DNA of 64,000 nt from Sphingobium sp. SCG-1. GTDB lineage: Bacteria > Pseudomonadota > Alphaproteobacteria > Sphingomonadales > Sphingomonadaceae. Location of the stretch: the NCBI RefSeq assembly GCF_002953135.1, contig NZ_CP026372.1, positions 806,001-870,000 of the forward strand, given 5' to 3'. Of this stretch, positions 34,190 through 42,430 are shown in pieces. A program made the position numbers and the translations under genes. Under the pieces are notes generated by a model. The model searched no databases and was not told the origin of the DNA. It saw only the letters and a list, made by a program, of their open reading frames with translations. The first letter of the stretch is position 1, and each line of letters opens with the position of its first letter.

Positions 34190-34816
34190 TCAATTCTGGG
34201 TAGTGACGGTGGTCGTCGTCTTCTCCGTTACGGCCGCACGCGCTGGTGTGCTCGTGCTGCGGCGGACGACCTTGCGCTTCGGCGCGACGGCCTTGCGCGT
34301 CACCGGAGCTGCAGTAGTCTTCACCGTCTCGGTTGTCACTGTCGCCGTCGTAGGCGCCGGAGTGGCCGCCTGTGCTGCGCGGGCGGCCTGAGCATCCGCT
34401 GCTGCGGAAGCTGCGGCCTGCTCGGCGGATGTCGCCCGCGCATTGGCGGCGGCGGCATCCTGCTGCGCATTGGCAACCGTCGCGGCCTGCACTTCGGCGG
34501 ATACGGCAGCGTTCTGCTGGCTCTCACCGATTGCCGTGTCGGCAAATTGTTGTGCCTCGATCGCGGCCTGTATGGCCTTCTGCTCGTGACCGCTCTTCAG
34601 CTCCTCCTGTGCAAGGCGGAGCGAAGCCTGAGCCTTGGCGATGACAGCCGGAGACGTGTCGGTTGCCTTAAGCTTGCCCGCGGCGTCGATCTTGCCCTTT
34701 GCCTGAGCGATAGCGGCCAGAGCGCGTTCCTCGTCTCCGGCAAGCGCTGGGCTCGCGACCAGGAAAAGGGCCGAAGCCGCCATCAAGGCGCGCAATGTAT
34801 TGCCTGGCTTACGCAT
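34190..34816 (-). CDS. exported alanine-rich helical protein (DUF4398-like), EcfG-driven
   Basis: 208 residues. A signal peptide (LFLVASPALA, cleavage after about 26) is followed by a helical region (about 28-140) of Ala-, Gln- and Glu-rich heptad-like sequence, with KLKATDTSPAVIAKAQASLR and AAIEAQQFADTA, resembling DUF4398 envelope proteins. The tail (about 145-208) is a disordered Thr/Ala/Pro region with a basic patch (APKRKVVRR), which could bind peptidoglycan or lipopolysaccharide. Ribosome site AGGAGAG, and an exact EcfG promoter 34-58 nt upstream of the ATG. Likely a periplasmic stress protein; function unknown. Confidence 0.82.
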   Translation of the reverse strand: MRKPGNTLRALMAASALFLVASPALAGDEERALAAIAQAKGKIDAAGKLKATDTSPAVIAKAQASLRLAQEELKSGHEQKAIQAAIEAQQFADTAIGESQQNAAVSAEVQAATVANAQQDAAAANARATSAEQAAASAAADAQAARAAQAATPAPTTATVTTETVKTTAAPVTRKAVAPKRKVVRRSTSTPARAAVTEKTTTTVTTQN

Positions 34817-34849
34817 ATTCTCTCCTGTCGTCGTTATTGGTGGGCGGAG

Positions 34850-34874
34850 AACGTGCCAGTACCGTCACGGTTCC
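34850..34874 (-). promoter_or_regulatory. EcfG promoter of the alanine-rich exported protein
   Basis: On the minus strand GGAAC (34874-34870), 16-nt spacer, CGTT (34853-34850). The ATG at 34816 lies 34 nt downstream of the -10, giving a leader of about 25 nt. Confidence 0.78.
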
Positions 34875-34953
34875 AGTCGGCGCATGTTCGCGGCGGTCCG
34901 TCTCACTATCTTACGGGAAATCCACGGTATAATCCGGAGGCAGATTTGGATCT

Positions 34954-36969
34954 TCAGATCAGGTAACGGGCGCGGAGCAGAGCGTTCGTATCGGGGGCAT
35001 GGCCCCTGAACTGTTGATAAGACACCATCGGATCACGCTGGTCGCCCTGGCTCAGCACCTCGCGCCTGAAGCGTGCCGCGAGCGCGGGATCGAAAATATC
35101 CCCTGCTTGCGTGAACGCCTCGAATGCGTCGGCGTCCAGCACTTCGGACCAGAGATAGCTGTAATAGCCACTCGCATAGCCGCCATCGAAAATGTGTGAG
35201 AAATAGGGAAGCTGATGCCGCAGACCGATCGTGTCCGGCATGCCGAGCCGCGCGAGTTCTGCTTGCATGAATGCCTTTGGATCGGCGGCGGCGTCCGGTG
35301 ACTGGTGCATCGCCAAGTCGAGGAGGGCACAGGACACCAACTCGACCGCTGCGAACCCCTGTCCATATTCTTCCGCCTTGCGCAGCGCGTCGATCAGTGG
35401 ATCGGGCACGCCCATGCCGGACAGAACCTCGCGGCTCACCATCCAGTTTTCCATGAACTTGCTGGGAAATTCCACGAAATCGCGCGCGACCGATGTGCCC
35501 GATTGGCTGGGATAGACGACATCGGAAAGCAATCCGTGCAGCGCATGGCCGAATTCGTGGAACAGCGTCCGCGCTTCGTCGACCGACAGGCGCGTGCTGC
35601 CAAGATCGGGCGGCGGGGCGGGCGGAAAGTTCGCGACGAGATAGACGATCGGGCGAATGTCGCCGTCCAGCTTTTCCTGCACGCGCAGGCTGCCCATCCA
35701 CGCGCCGCCATGCTTCTCCGGCCGCGCAAGATAATCAGTAAACAGCAGCCCCACCGCCGCGCCCGCGCCATCGGTGACTTCCCATGCCCAGACGTCGGGA
35801 TGATATCCCACGAGATCTTCCCGCCGATGGAAGCGAAGATCGTAGAGGCGGCTTGCGGTATCGAAAGCCGCTTGGCGTACTTCATCAAGGCGCAGATAGG
35901 CGCGGATCGTGCCGCCATCCATCGCATAGCGATCGCGCCGCACTCGCTCGGCGTAGAACCGCCAGTCCCATGCGGCGAGCGCAAAAGTGTCGCCGTCCGC
36001 ATCGATCAGCGCCTGAAGTTCCGCCGCTTCCTCCGTCGCGCGGCGCAGTGCTGGAGACCAGAGTTGATCGAGCAGATCCCTCGCGGCGTCGGGCGTCCGC
36101 GCCATGCTGTCGTCCAGCACATAATCGGCATAGTTCGCAAACCCAAGAAGCCGCGCCCGTTCGTCGCGCAGGCCAAGGATCTCCGCGATGATCGGCCAGT
36201 TGTCATGCGCGCCGCCATCGCAACGGCTGGTGAAAGCTAGCCACAATTTTTCGCGCAAGTCCCGGCGCGAGGAGAAAGTCAGGAACGCTTCATAGTCGCC
36301 CCGCCCGAGGGAGAAATGATATTCGCCCGGCTTCCCTGCGGCTTCGGCCCGCGCGGCGGCACCGCTGCGCATCGCGTCGGAAAGTCCGTCCAGATCGTCC
36401 TGCGTCAGGACCAGCGCCCAGTCGCTCGTGGCCGCCATGATATTCTGGCTGAACTGGATGGAGAGTTGCGCAAGCCGGGCGTCGATCTCCGCAAACCGCG
36501 CCTTGGCATCGCCATCGAGCGCCGCGCCGCCCCGCACGAAGCCTGCATAGCTGGTTTCCACCAACCGCAACTGCGCGCCGTCAAGACCGCTATCCTGTCG
36601 CGACGCATAAACCTTAGCGATCCTGCTGAACAAGGCACTGTCGTGACTGATCGCGGTGCCATGGTCATTCAACAGCGCCGAAACATCCGCCTCGATTCCA
36701 CGGATCGCGTCTGTCGCCTGTGCAGAGGATAGGGTCCAGAACATGCGGCGGATACGCGCCAGCGCTGCGCCCGACCGTTCCAACGCGGCTATCGTGTTCT
36801 CGAAATCCGGCGGACTGTCATTCTCCCGGATGCTGGCAAGCTCCGCGTCATGCAATGCAATAGCGTCGTGGAGCGCCGGGAGAAAATGCGCGGGTTGCGC
36901 CTCCGCGAACGGCGGCGCGCATAACGGACCGCTCCATGCATTCAACAGAGGATTGGCAGTCTCAATCAA
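34954..36969 (-). CDS. M3 family zinc oligopeptidase (Dcp/OpdA type)
   Basis: 671 residues, full length. The zinc motif HEFGHALHG is near residue 468, and the family's C-terminal YYSYLWSEVLDADAFEAF is present. It degrades short peptides in the cytoplasm; there is no signal peptide. Its ATG overlaps the stop of the transglutaminase upstream by 8 nt (ATGATTGA), so the two are translationally coupled and part of a three-gene operon (transglutaminase, transglutaminase, peptidase). This arrangement suggests it handles peptides or products of the transglutaminase-like proteins, by inference only. Confidence 0.93.
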   Translation of the reverse strand: MIETANPLLNAWSGPLCAPPFAEAQPAHFLPALHDAIALHDAELASIRENDSPPDFENTIAALERSGAALARIRRMFWTLSSAQATDAIRGIEADVSALLNDHGTAISHDSALFSRIAKVYASRQDSGLDGAQLRLVETSYAGFVRGGAALDGDAKARFAEIDARLAQLSIQFSQNIMAATSDWALVLTQDDLDGLSDAMRSGAAARAEAAGKPGEYHFSLGRGDYEAFLTFSSRRDLREKLWLAFTSRCDGGAHDNWPIIAEILGLRDERARLLGFANYADYVLDDSMARTPDAARDLLDQLWSPALRRATEEAAELQALIDADGDTFALAAWDWRFYAERVRRDRYAMDGGTIRAYLRLDEVRQAAFDTASRLYDLRFHRREDLVGYHPDVWAWEVTDGAGAAVGLLFTDYLARPEKHGGAWMGSLRVQEKLDGDIRPIVYLVANFPPAPPPDLGSTRLSVDEARTLFHEFGHALHGLLSDVVYPSQSGTSVARDFVEFPSKFMENWMVSREVLSGMGVPDPLIDALRKAEEYGQGFAAVELVSCALLDLAMHQSPDAAADPKAFMQAELARLGMPDTIGLRHQLPYFSHIFDGGYASGYYSYLWSEVLDADAFEAFTQAGDIFDPALAARFRREVLSQGDQRDPMVSYQQFRGHAPDTNALLRARYLI

Positions 36970-37777
36970 TGGACTGGACTTCGTCGGTGTGCACCTGAAA
37001 GGACATCAACTCGGCAGGACCGAACGCCGTGGTCAACGCGGTGTCGGTCGCGTCACGCCCCCGCGCCATCAGGATTCGGCCGACCCGGGGCTGGTTGTGG
37101 CGCGCGTCATAGGTGTACCAGCCGCCATTGATGTACACATCGAACCACGCGCTGAAATCCATCGGCGCATCGACCGGCGGAATGCCGATATCGCCCAGAT
37201 AGCCCGTGCAATAGCGTGCCGGAATGTTCATGCAGCGGCACAGGGTTATCGCCAGATGTGCAAAGTCGCGGCACACGCCCTGCTGCTCCTGATATCCGTT
37301 CCAGGCGGTCTTATCGCATCGCGCATGATGATAGCCGAACTCGATATGATTGTGGACGAAGGCGACGATGGCCTCCACCCGGTCGCGGCCCGATGTGATA
37401 TGGCCGAACTGCGACCATGCCACGTCCATCAACCGATCGGTTTCGCAATAACGACTGCCTAGAAGATAAACGAGAATTTCGTCCGGCAGCGCCTCGACCG
37501 GCAATTGCGGACCATCGGGCGCACGCTCATCCACCAACCCGCTATCCTCGACCACGAAGTCGGCAGACAGGGTCACGCCTCCCGCCGGGACAGTCAGCCT
37601 TGTGCAGACGTTCCCGAAAATATCCTCATATGTGTAAATCGGAACATCGGGCGACGTCTCCAGCCGCTGCGGCGTCTTCAAATCCTTGTGTCGCGACGGA
37701 TGGATGCTGAGCAGCGCCATCATGGCGGTAGGCATCTCCGTTTCGAAGCGTATCTCGTAACCGGCGCGAATGAGCAT
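36962..37777 (-). CDS. transglutaminase-like protein (second of a pair)
   Basis: 271 residues from the ATG at 37777, one base after the stop of the previous gene. The transglutaminase-like core holds the catalytic Cys in GVCRDFAHLAI, a conserved YCTGYLGDI strand and the catalytic Asp in YTYDARHNQ (the His region is DFSAWFDVYI, where the usual His is not evident, so catalysis may differ). The N-terminal half is a beta-rich domain seen in bacterial members. Such proteins may be peptidases or cross-linking enzymes. It lacks a signal peptide, and overlaps the M3 peptidase gene. Confidence 0.87.
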   Translation of the reverse strand: MLIRAGYEIRFETEMPTAMMALLSIHPSRHKDLKTPQRLETSPDVPIYTYEDIFGNVCTRLTVPAGGVTLSADFVVEDSGLVDERAPDGPQLPVEALPDEILVYLLGSRYCETDRLMDVAWSQFGHITSGRDRVEAIVAFVHNHIEFGYHHARCDKTAWNGYQEQQGVCRDFAHLAITLCRCMNIPARYCTGYLGDIGIPPVDAPMDFSAWFDVYINGGWYTYDARHNQPRVGRILMARGRDATDTALTTAFGPAELMSFQVHTDEVQSID

Positions 37778-37778
37778 G

Positions 37779-38720
37779 TCAGGCGCTCCCTGTGCTGCCG
37801 GCGAAGCGGCTGTTGATGGCCCCGTGCAGGGGGGCCGGCATTGCGTCGCTACCAGCGACGCGGACGGAAACATCGAGGTGCATGTCCAGGAAACTCGATG
37901 GAAAGCCCGACCACGTCCCCGATAGCGGAATTGCCTGATAGGGATCGCGGGCGATGGCGACGCGGATCAGCCCGCGATTGCCGATGATGCCGTTGGTGGG
38001 GTCGAATTCCACCCAGCCCGAACCCGGCAGGAATATCCGTACCCACGCATGCGTGTTGCCGCCGCCGACGCGGCCTTCCGAGGCCGAAGGGTTGTACACA
38101 TAGCCTGAAACGAACCGCGCCGCGAAACCCAGCGCGCGAACCGCCTCGATCATCAGCACGGCGAAATCGCGGCATGTGCCCTGACGCAGGTTCAGCGTCT
38201 CGATCGGCGTTTGCGTCCCCTTCTCCTGCCGGGGGACATAGGTGAAGTCGCGCTTGATCCGCGTCGCCATGTCGGTGAGGAGGCCGATGGTATCGGTCGC
38301 GCCATGATCGTTGACGAAGCCTCTCGCCCAATTGTCCACGATTCGAAGTGGATCATGATGTTGACGCTCTATCGACCGTAACAGGTCGGGCATGTCTTCC
38401 GACGAGTAAGTGAAAGGGAATAATCTGGCGTAATCTTCGACGTCCACTTCACCCTGCGCCAGCGGCGCGTGATCCATCGTCACTTCGCTCATCACGCGCA
38501 GCGATCGCGCACGCCGGTCGAACAGGGCAATGGCGACGGAATTGCCCAGCACATCGTGCAGCCAGCGCAATTCGCGCGGCTCCGGGTCGATTTCGAGCTT
38601 GGCTTCGATCAGCCTCTGGTCGAAACTCTCGCGCGGGCGCATCATGATGCGATGTTCACCAAAGGATACCGGCTGCCGATAGCGATATTCCGTAAGGTGT
38701 CTGATCGTCAGCAGTGGCAT
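37779..38720 (-). CDS. transglutaminase-like protein with N-terminal beta domain
   Basis: 313 residues. The start (MPLLTIRHLTEYRYRQPVSFGEHRIMMRPRE) is the usual N-terminal bacterial transglutaminase domain. The catalytic triad is intact: Cys in GTCRDFAVLMI, His in NTHAWVRIF and Asp in EFDPTNG. These proteins are known from groups with ATP-grasp and alpha-E proteins, in which a peptide tag is thought to be built and cleaved; none of those partners is in the window. No signal peptide. Its ATG is 11 nt from the ATG of a divergent amidohydrolase, so each promoter must lie in the other gene. Confidence 0.92.
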   Translation of the reverse strand: MPLLTIRHLTEYRYRQPVSFGEHRIMMRPRESFDQRLIEAKLEIDPEPRELRWLHDVLGNSVAIALFDRRARSLRVMSEVTMDHAPLAQGEVDVEDYARLFPFTYSSEDMPDLLRSIERQHHDPLRIVDNWARGFVNDHGATDTIGLLTDMATRIKRDFTYVPRQEKGTQTPIETLNLRQGTCRDFAVLMIEAVRALGFAARFVSGYVYNPSASEGRVGGGNTHAWVRIFLPGSGWVEFDPTNGIIGNRGLIRVAIARDPYQAIPLSGTWSGFPSSFLDMHLDVSVRVAGSDAMPAPLHGAINSRFAGSTGSA

Positions 38721-38731
38721 GGAGCGCTTTC

Positions 38732-39532
38732 ATGACGATCATCTCGGATACGGAAGGCGGGCTTCTCGGTCATTACGATGCCGAACCCGTGAAGCTGTAT
38801 AACGTGCAAGGCACTTCTCCGTTCCTTTTGCTAGGGGATCATGCGGGGAATGCCATACCACGGGCGCTGGGTACATTGGGTTTGTCGGCCGAGGACAGGC
38901 AGCGGCACATTGCGTGGGACATCGGCGTGCGCGAAGTGGGCGAGCGGCTGGCGGATAGCCTGGACGCGATGTTCGTCCATCAGCATTATTCGCGGCTGGT
39001 CATAGACTGCAACCGCGATCCCTCGCATGCCGAGGCGATTGCGGAAGTGTCCGATGGGAGCGCTGTGCCGGGCAACAGGGCGCTCGATGGGCACGCGCGC
39101 GCGCAACGCGTGCGGGACATCCATGCGCCCTATCACGCGTCCGTCGCCGCGATCTTGCGCGAACGTGCCTTCGCGGGGCGAGAGACGATCCTCGTTTCGT
39201 TGCACAGCTTTACGCCCGTCATGGCGGGAGCCACGCGGCCATGGGAGATCGGACTGTTGTATAGCGATGGCGACGCATCCTTTGCGCTGGCGTTGCTCGC
39301 CGTCCTCAACGATGTTCCCGATATCGTGGTCGGCGATAACGCCCCTTACCAGATGGACGAGACCGACTACACGGTACCGCTTCACGCCTTTTCGGCGCGG
39401 CTGCCTTATGTCGAGGTGGAGATGCGGCAGGATCTCATTTCCAGCGCGGCAGGTCAGGAACGCTGGAGCGCGATCCTGACGCAGACCCTGCAAGATGCAA
39501 GGCTGCGGCGAATGGCCGCCGCAGCCTGCTAA
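38732..39532 (+). CDS. N-formylglutamate amidohydrolase family protein
   Basis: 266 residues. Motifs: LLGDHAGNAIP near residue 30, the HIAWDIGV stretch, VIDCNRDP, ILVSLHSFTPV and YVEVEMRQDLI. HutG-type enzymes release formate and glutamate in histidine degradation, but no hut gene is near. Here it neighbours transglutaminase-like genes, so it may cut another N-acyl-glutamate or a peptide amide. I chose the ATG at 38732 (GGAGCG 6-8 nt upstream) over the GTG at 38714 that would overlap the divergent gene. Convergent with the DUF1593-RTX gene, 3 nt apart. Confidence 0.92.
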   Translation: MTIISDTEGGLLGHYDAEPVKLYNVQGTSPFLLLGDHAGNAIPRALGTLGLSAEDRQRHIAWDIGVREVGERLADSLDAMFVHQHYSRLVIDCNRDPSHAEAIAEVSDGSAVPGNRALDGHARAQRVRDIHAPYHASVAAILRERAFAGRETILVSLHSFTPVMAGATRPWEIGLLYSDGDASFALALLAVLNDVPDIVVGDNAPYQMDETDYTVPLHAFSARLPYVEVEMRQDLISSAAGQERWSAILTQTLQDARLRRMAAAAC

Positions 39533-39535
39533 GCC

Positions 39536-40972
39536 CTAAAGAATGAAGTCGCCGGCATCCAGCGTGCTGCCGCGATTTTTGAGCAGGATGTCGAGATCGG
39601 ACCGGCCATCGCCATCGGTATCCGCCTGAACCAGAACATGCGCGCCCCGATCGGCATAGCGCAGTTCCCCCGCAGTGTCCGAGAAACCCTTGGTCCCGAT
39701 GAAACGGAAGGCATCGTTCGCGCCGGTCCCTTCCCGCGCATCGATCTGCGCAAGATCAATGTGATCGCGGTTGCGGACGAAATCGGTGATGTGATCCATC
39801 GCGCCTGGCGCGCTGTCCCGGACATCGGTGAAAATGAAGAAGTCATGCCCGCTACCGCCGGTCAGGGTGTCAGCGCCGCCATTGCCGGTTATCTTGTCCT
39901 TGCCCGCGCCACCATTCAGGCTGTTGGCTTTGTCATCGCCGCTGATCGTGTCGTTGCCGGACGTGCTGCCTTTGTTGGTGCTGTTGTTATTGTTTCCAGC
40001 GGCAGGCGCGCTCGGCGCAGCCTTATGTCCCGCAGGATTGTCCGCCCTGTCGAGCCGCGCCGCAAAGTCCTTCATATAGGCGGAGCGGTCCTCGGCCACG
40101 GTCTTCGCGCCATCCCATGATCCCATGCGCAGGGAACTGCTGCTGTTGTCGGTCCAGTAATTATCGCCCTTCTTAACGAACTCGCCGCCCCAGCCTTCCT
40201 GCGTGGGGCTGGTGCGCCCCGAAAAGACGACATCGAGCATGTAGAGCAGCGTGGGCGTGTCACCCATCTTGATGCCATAGCCTTCCCATACCGGGCTGAT
40301 ACCCTGCTGATAGACGCCGTGGCTCATCTTGTCGAAATGGTCGCCAAGCGCGCCATGCCCATCGGCATTCTTCGCTACCCAGTCGCCCGATCCGTCATAG
40401 GGGCGGTTCTTGCCATCGTCTGTGTACATGCCCCGGAACGTCTCGAGATCCTGCACCCACCAGATGTCGTTCTTCCAGTTCTTCTCCAGATAACGCGTAG
40501 CATCGCTGTCCTGCTTGCCGATGCTGAGCAGTCGGATGCTGTCCGCGATGTCGGGCGCATCGTGCAGAGCCTGCGCGATGTCGGTCTCGCCGCCCCATGT
40601 CAGGACGTATAGCGGATCTTTCGCACTGGCATCGCGTGCGGCCTCTACGATTGCGCGCGAACCGTCAGTGGGTTTGGAATAGCCCGCCGAAGGCGCTGCG
40701 GTCGTCGCGCCCTGATGCGTGATCGAGCGGAGGTAGTCGGCGGTCGGATAATCGCCATACGTCTTCAGATTCTTGTAGTCCTTGGCGTAGGCGTCGATGA
40801 CTTGCAGAATGTCGGACTTCCGGCCGCCAGGGGTCGCTTCAGCGACTGTCTGGGACATGCCGACGATATTGAGCACGTCGGAATACAGCAGCGCGTGGAC
40901 CATCGACTGATCGTCGTCATGATCGCCGCCGCCAATGTCGGTCGAGATGAATATGCGGGGTTTAGCAGCCAT
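39536..40972 (-). CDS. DUF1593 (nucleoside-hydrolase-like) protein with C-terminal RTX repeats
   Basis: 478 residues. Residues 1-310 match DUF1593: KPRIFISTDIGGGDHDDDQSMVH, with its Asp-rich metal-site look, VIDAYAKDY and VLTWGGETDIAQAL. DUF1593 proteins resemble nucleoside hydrolases but their substrate is unclear. A low-complexity Asn/Ser linker (about 325-340) leads to RTX nonapeptides (GNDTISGDD, GGAGKDKITG, NGGADTLTGG, GGSGHDFFIF) at about 342-385 and an M10-type C-terminal domain. No signal peptide: RTX plus C-terminal domain mark it for type I secretion, plausibly through the ABC/adaptor pair at 52540-56078. It therefore is likely secreted and calcium-dependent. Confidence 0.9.
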   Translation of the reverse strand: MAAKPRIFISTDIGGGDHDDDQSMVHALLYSDVLNIVGMSQTVAEATPGGRKSDILQVIDAYAKDYKNLKTYGDYPTADYLRSITHQGATTAAPSAGYSKPTDGSRAIVEAARDASAKDPLYVLTWGGETDIAQALHDAPDIADSIRLLSIGKQDSDATRYLEKNWKNDIWWVQDLETFRGMYTDDGKNRPYDGSGDWVAKNADGHGALGDHFDKMSHGVYQQGISPVWEGYGIKMGDTPTLLYMLDVVFSGRTSPTQEGWGGEFVKKGDNYWTDNSSSSLRMGSWDGAKTVAEDRSAYMKDFAARLDRADNPAGHKAAPSAPAAGNNNNSTNKGSTSGNDTISGDDKANSLNGGAGKDKITGNGGADTLTGGSGHDFFIFTDVRDSAPGAMDHITDFVRNRDHIDLAQIDAREGTGANDAFRFIGTKGFSDTAGELRYADRGAHVLVQADTDGDGRSDLDILLKNRGSTLDAGDFIL

Positions 40973-41227
40973 AAAAAATACTCGTGCATCAGCAGCGCGC
41001 GAACCGCGCGATACCGTTGTGAAAACAACATGTTTGAAATGATGTGACCGCGCTTGCGAGCGGGCGAAGACCAGCGGCCTTCACGTAGTGCTTTGTAAAG
41101 CGAAGCATTTTCTGATCAATGTCGCTAATCTAGGTTAATGCACGGCACAACGTGCTACTGTGACTGGGATGTTTCTGAAGCCGGTTTCCCTCGCGCCGCT
41201 GGAACAGGAGCTGCACTCGAAAGTCTC

Positions 41228-42037
41228 ATGCCTATGATTATCGACATCACAACGCTGGGCCTGATGGACGAGGCGGAGCTGGAGCTGGACCTTGCCGCCT
41301 TGGCTCTGAGTGCGCTCGATCATCAAGGCACCGACCTGCAACCTTATATCAATTTGCTAAGATCCATCGGCACAAGCCTGCGCGACGTAGGAGAAGATGC
41401 CGATGGCTCGGCAGAACAGGCAGAGGCGCTGGCCCGTGTCTTTGCCGGTGAGTTCGGCTTTACCGGCGACACGGAAACATATGACGCACCCTTAAATACA
41501 GATATGATCCGCGTGCTGGACCGCCGGAAAGGATTGCCCGTCAGTCTTTCCATCCTCTACGTCGCGGCCGCCCGCCGCCTTGGCTGGACGGCGCATGCGC
41601 TCAACACGCCGGGTCATGTGATCGTCAGCATCGGCACATCTCCCGTCACTCTGATCGATCCTTTCAGGGACGGCGCAATCGTCACGCCGCAGCAGTTGGC
41701 ACTTCTTCTGGCGCGTGCGCTTGGCCGTGAGGCATTGGTGGAACAGCATCATCTGGTGGCGATGTCGAACCGCGCTGTGCTGGTCCGGCTGCTGCTCAAC
41801 CAAGCATCGCGGGCGGAGCAGGAGGGAGACTTGGCGCGCGCCACGACGCTTTATCACCGCATGACCGTAGTCGCCCCCGAAAACGGGCATGGCTGGTGGG
41901 AACTTGCGCGGCTGCAACTGGTCGCGCGCGATGTCGATGCGGCGCGGCGGAGCCTCAGCGCGATGCTGGAAGTCACGCGCGATCCGGAGCGCCGCGAGCA
42001 CATCTCCGCCGCACTCGATGCCATCTCACCACGATAA
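41228..42037 (+). CDS. SirB1/transglutaminase-like protein with tetratricopeptide tail
   Basis: 269 residues. The N-terminal two thirds carry the SirB1-type fold: EALARVFAGEFGFTGD, YDAPLNTDMIRVLDRRKGLPVSLSILYVAAARRLGW and the His in NTPGHVIVSIG, with Asp in LIDPF as a likely catalytic partner. The last 90 residues form TPR-like helices (YHRMTVVAPENGHGWWELARL). Found in many proteobacteria; in E. coli SirB1 is not well understood. I chose the ATG at 41228 because similarity starts there; the frame continues upstream. It leads toward the stress operon beginning at 42098, 60 nt later, and may be co-transcribed. Confidence 0.84.
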   Translation: MPMIIDITTLGLMDEAELELDLAALALSALDHQGTDLQPYINLLRSIGTSLRDVGEDADGSAEQAEALARVFAGEFGFTGDTETYDAPLNTDMIRVLDRRKGLPVSLSILYVAAARRLGWTAHALNTPGHVIVSIGTSPVTLIDPFRDGAIVTPQQLALLLARALGREALVEQHHLVAMSNRAVLVRLLLNQASRAEQEGDLARATTLYHRMTVVAPENGHGWWELARLQLVARDVDAARRSLSAMLEVTRDPERREHISAALDAISPR

Positions 42038-42041
42038 AGCC

Positions 42042-42066
42042 GGAACCCTGAAGCCTGTCACGCGCT
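42042..42066 (+). promoter_or_regulatory. possible EcfG promoter of the stress operon
   Basis: GGAAC (42042-42046), 16-nt spacer, CGCT (42063-42066), one base off the CGTT consensus. It ends 31 nt before the ATG at 42098, the same geometry as the exact EcfG promoters in the window, and the genes downstream look like stress genes. Confidence 0.42.
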
Positions 42067-42097
42067 TATTGGCAAACCTTACAGGAGGGAAAGCGCC

Positions 42098-42406
42098 ATG
42101 GGCAAAACGATCATCGGAACCTTTCCGACGCGCCGCGAAGTCGAGATCGCCGTCGAACATCTGGTGCAGGATTACGGGCTTGATCGCTCGGATATCTTCA
42201 TCGAGCCGGTCGCCGATCAGAATAGCGCTGGCGAGAATGTAACCGGAGCCGATGCGGAAAGCGGCCATCCCAATACCGACACTGATGCGGAGGGTGCCGC
42301 CTATAACGGCGCGCTTACCGTATCCGTCGATGTGAACGATGACGAGGACGAAGCCGTCGACAAGGCGTTTCGCGATGCGGGCGCATCGAACGTCACGGTT
42401 CGATAA
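42098..42406 (+). CDS. small acidic stress protein (YflT/17M-like N-terminus)
   Basis: 102 residues, very acidic. The first 40 residues (IIGTFPTRREVEIAVEHLVQ, then GLDRSDIFIEPV) resemble the heat-induced stress protein YflT domain, a ferredoxin-like fold. The middle (45-70) is a disordered Asn/Asp/Gly region, and the end (DVNDDEDEAVDKAFRDAGASN) repeats the fold's second half. A good ribosome site (AGGAGG, 10 nt upstream) precedes the ATG. It leads a four-gene operon with an SDR, a histidine phosphatase and a NAD(P)HX dehydratase. Function unknown; stress role inferred from family and promoter. Confidence 0.78.
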   Translation: MGKTIIGTFPTRREVEIAVEHLVQDYGLDRSDIFIEPVADQNSAGENVTGADAESGHPNTDTDAEGAAYNGALTVSVDVNDDEDEAVDKAFRDAGASNVTVR

Positions 42407-42430
42407 GCAAGATCATCCAAGGAAATGGCA

